Source of the DNA: Fen-178 sp963722575
GTDB lineage: Bacteria; Acidobacteriota; Terriglobia; Bryobacterales; Bryobacteraceae
NCBI GenBank assembly: GCA_963722575.1
Contig: CAVRNR010000022.1
Span: 1,302,001-1,366,000, forward strand
Reading direction: 5' to 3'
Length of the DNA: 64,000 bases
Within the stretch, counting starts at the first letter, position 1. Every line of letters starts with the position of its first letter. The notes under the pieces are model-generated. The model saw only the letters and a list, made by a program, of their open reading frames with translations, searched no databases and was not told the DNA's origin. Position numbers and translations under genes: made by a program. Below are positions 62,991 to 64,000 of the stretch, piece by piece.

Positions 62991-64000
62991 ATGACTTTGC
63001 GTTTGTTTTTCGCGGCTGTGTGGCTGGCTTGGTCCGCGCTCGCCGGGCCGCCGCTCACCACCATTCAGGATGTGCTTTACAAAGCCGATGGCACGCGTTT
63101 CAATGGCACCGTGACCATCAGTTGGACCAGCTTTCAAGCCATGGACAATTCCACAATCGCCACCCAAAGCATCACCGTGAAGATTGTGGACGGCAATCTT
63201 CACGTGCAGCTTGTCCCCACCACCACCAGCACCCCGACGACTTACTACTCGGCCAAGTACAACAGCAACGGGCGCATTCAGTTCGAAGAGACGTGGTCGG
63301 TGCCGTCCAGCGCGCAGCCGCTTCGCGTGCAGGACGTTCGGGTGGCGGCGCCGTCCAATGTCGCGGCGGCGGATACCGGCAGCGGGACATCCAGTCCGAC
63401 TCAGGAATCGGACATCGTGGGTCTCATCGCCGACCTGGGCGCGCGGCCGCTCAAGGGACCGGGCTTCGCCGCCGGCCGCACGGCGGTGGTCGATGCGCTG
63501 GGCGCGCTTGAGTCGGCCAGCGGGAATGCCACCGATTGCATGCACGTGGATGGCTCATCGGGACCGTGCGGCGGTTTGCAACCATCCTTTGTGGACGGCG
63601 ACTCCCCCGCCGGCCTCGTGGATGGCTCGAACACCTCGTTCACCCTCTCCGCGGTCCCCGACCCGGCCTCCAGTCTCGCGGTCTACCGCAACGGCGTGCT
63701 GCAGAAAACCGGCCAGGACTACACCCTTACCGGCAGCACGATTCAGTTTGTCGCCGCCGACGCACCGCAGCCGGGCGATACCCTGCTGGCCGGATACCGC
63801 CTCACGGCGACGGATTCGGGCACGCCGCAACTGTACCCCGCTCCCCAGGTGCTGTGCGGCGGGACGGGCGCGGCCACCAGCGGCGTCACCCTCACCAGCA
63901 TCGGAACCTGTGCCATTCCGGCGGGACTGCTGCTGCCCGGCGACCGCGTCGAAATCCGCTTCGATTTCGCCCACCAGGGCACGGTATCGGGCTTCAGCTT
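62991..64000 (+). CDS. Exported protein with phage-tail-like repeat modules (3' end cut)
   Basis: The first 336 residues are visible; the frame is open to the right edge. GGAGGG lies before ATG 62991, and a signal peptide follows (MTLRLFFAAVWLAWSALAG). A first domain is beta-rich ('VLYKADGTRFNGTVTISWTS', 'VKIVDGNLHVQLVPTTTST'), then 'FVDGDSPAGLVDGSNTSFTL' and 'SLAVYRNGVLQKTGQDYTLT', the pattern of a module seen in phage tail and fibre proteins. Possibly a cell-surface or phage-derived fibre. The upstream leader (62840-62990) is GC-rich; I see no known riboswitch. Confidence 0.6.
   Translation, partial: MTLRLFFAAVWLAWSALAGPPLTTIQDVLYKADGTRFNGTVTISWTSFQAMDNSTIATQSITVKIVDGNLHVQLVPTTTSTPTTYYSAKYNSNGRIQFEETWSVPSSAQPLRVQDVRVAAPSNVAAADTGSGTSSPTQESDIVGLIADLGARPLKGPGFAAGRTAVVDALGALESASGNATDCMHVDGSSGPCGGLQPSFVDGDSPAGLVDGSNTSFTLSAVPDPASSLAVYRNGVLQKTGQDYTLTGSTIQFVAADAPQPGDTLLAGYRLTATDSGTPQLYPAPQVLCGGTGAATSGVTLTSIGTCAIPAGLLLPGDRVEIRFDFAHQGTVSGFS

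Overview
The window reads as a high-GC chromosome segment of an acidobacterium, most like the Solibacter/Bryobacter lineage. The evidence is family content: a secreted VWFA-type protein of the Acidobacteria-associated kind, a TonB-dependent receptor with a carboxypeptidase-regulatory domain and a Gly/Arg-rich linker, a DUF885 protein, a remnant of an Acidobacteria-type ABC permease, and many GC-rich palindromic intergenic repeats. No rRNA, tRNA or CRISPR array was seen. Most ORFs antisense to long genes are codon-bias shadows and are left out.

Layout. 1-6650: N-terminal part of a secreted protein, an HEXXH-type M49-like peptidase, adenosine deaminase, glycogen branching enzyme and a tandem pair of small secreted DUF4440-like proteins. 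6664-14580: VWFA protein and TonB receptor operon, a small secreted protein, an IS4-family insertion sequence and a hairpin-rich repeat. 14581-19772: gap, then a divergent polyol PTS operon (PfkB kinase, mannitol-type EIICB, EIIA, zinc polyol dehydrogenase, HPr). 19802-20922: PIN toxin with an unrecognised partner. 21048-26381: frameshifted amidohydrolase, DUF885 protein, CPBP protease, BamE-like protein. 26443-34090: trpS, an RNA uracil methyltransferase, a nucleotidyltransferase, a decayed parDE-like locus, leuS, nfo and a threonine dehydratase. 34156-37382: alpha/beta hydrolase with LytS/LytTR two-component genes and a decayed toxin-antitoxin pair. 37759-43286: 2-oxoacid:ferredoxin oxidoreductase (korDABC), E1 alpha/beta dehydrogenase and a secreted protein. 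43353-44539: HNH endonuclease, an antitoxin and a toxin stub. 44657-51187: second TonB receptor, alpha-L-fucosidase, O-methyltransferase, NarL-type two-component pair. 51322-55468: two tiny Lys-rich secreted proteins, rhomboid protease, a compact bacterial microcompartment (BMC) cluster and a membrane protein. 55544-62733: OmpA-family protein, deoB, tpiA, a fused WaaA-LpxK and a small secreted protein. 62991-64000: start of a secreted protein with phage-tail-like modules.

How parts fit. Central carbon genes (gap, tpiA, deoB, glgB, PfkB, korDABC, E1) are scattered. The BMC cluster joins a class II (fuculose-phosphate-type) aldolase, one hexameric and three pentameric shell genes, which resembles the fucose/rhamnose compartments of planctomycetes but lacks the usual aldehyde dehydrogenase and phosphotransacylase here; an alpha-L-fucosidase lies about 4.5 kb upstream. 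Three separate toxin-antitoxin loci keep an intact antitoxin beside a broken toxin, a repeated pattern of decay. At least five families of palindromic repeats fill the spacers, and several overlap stop codons of the flanking genes.
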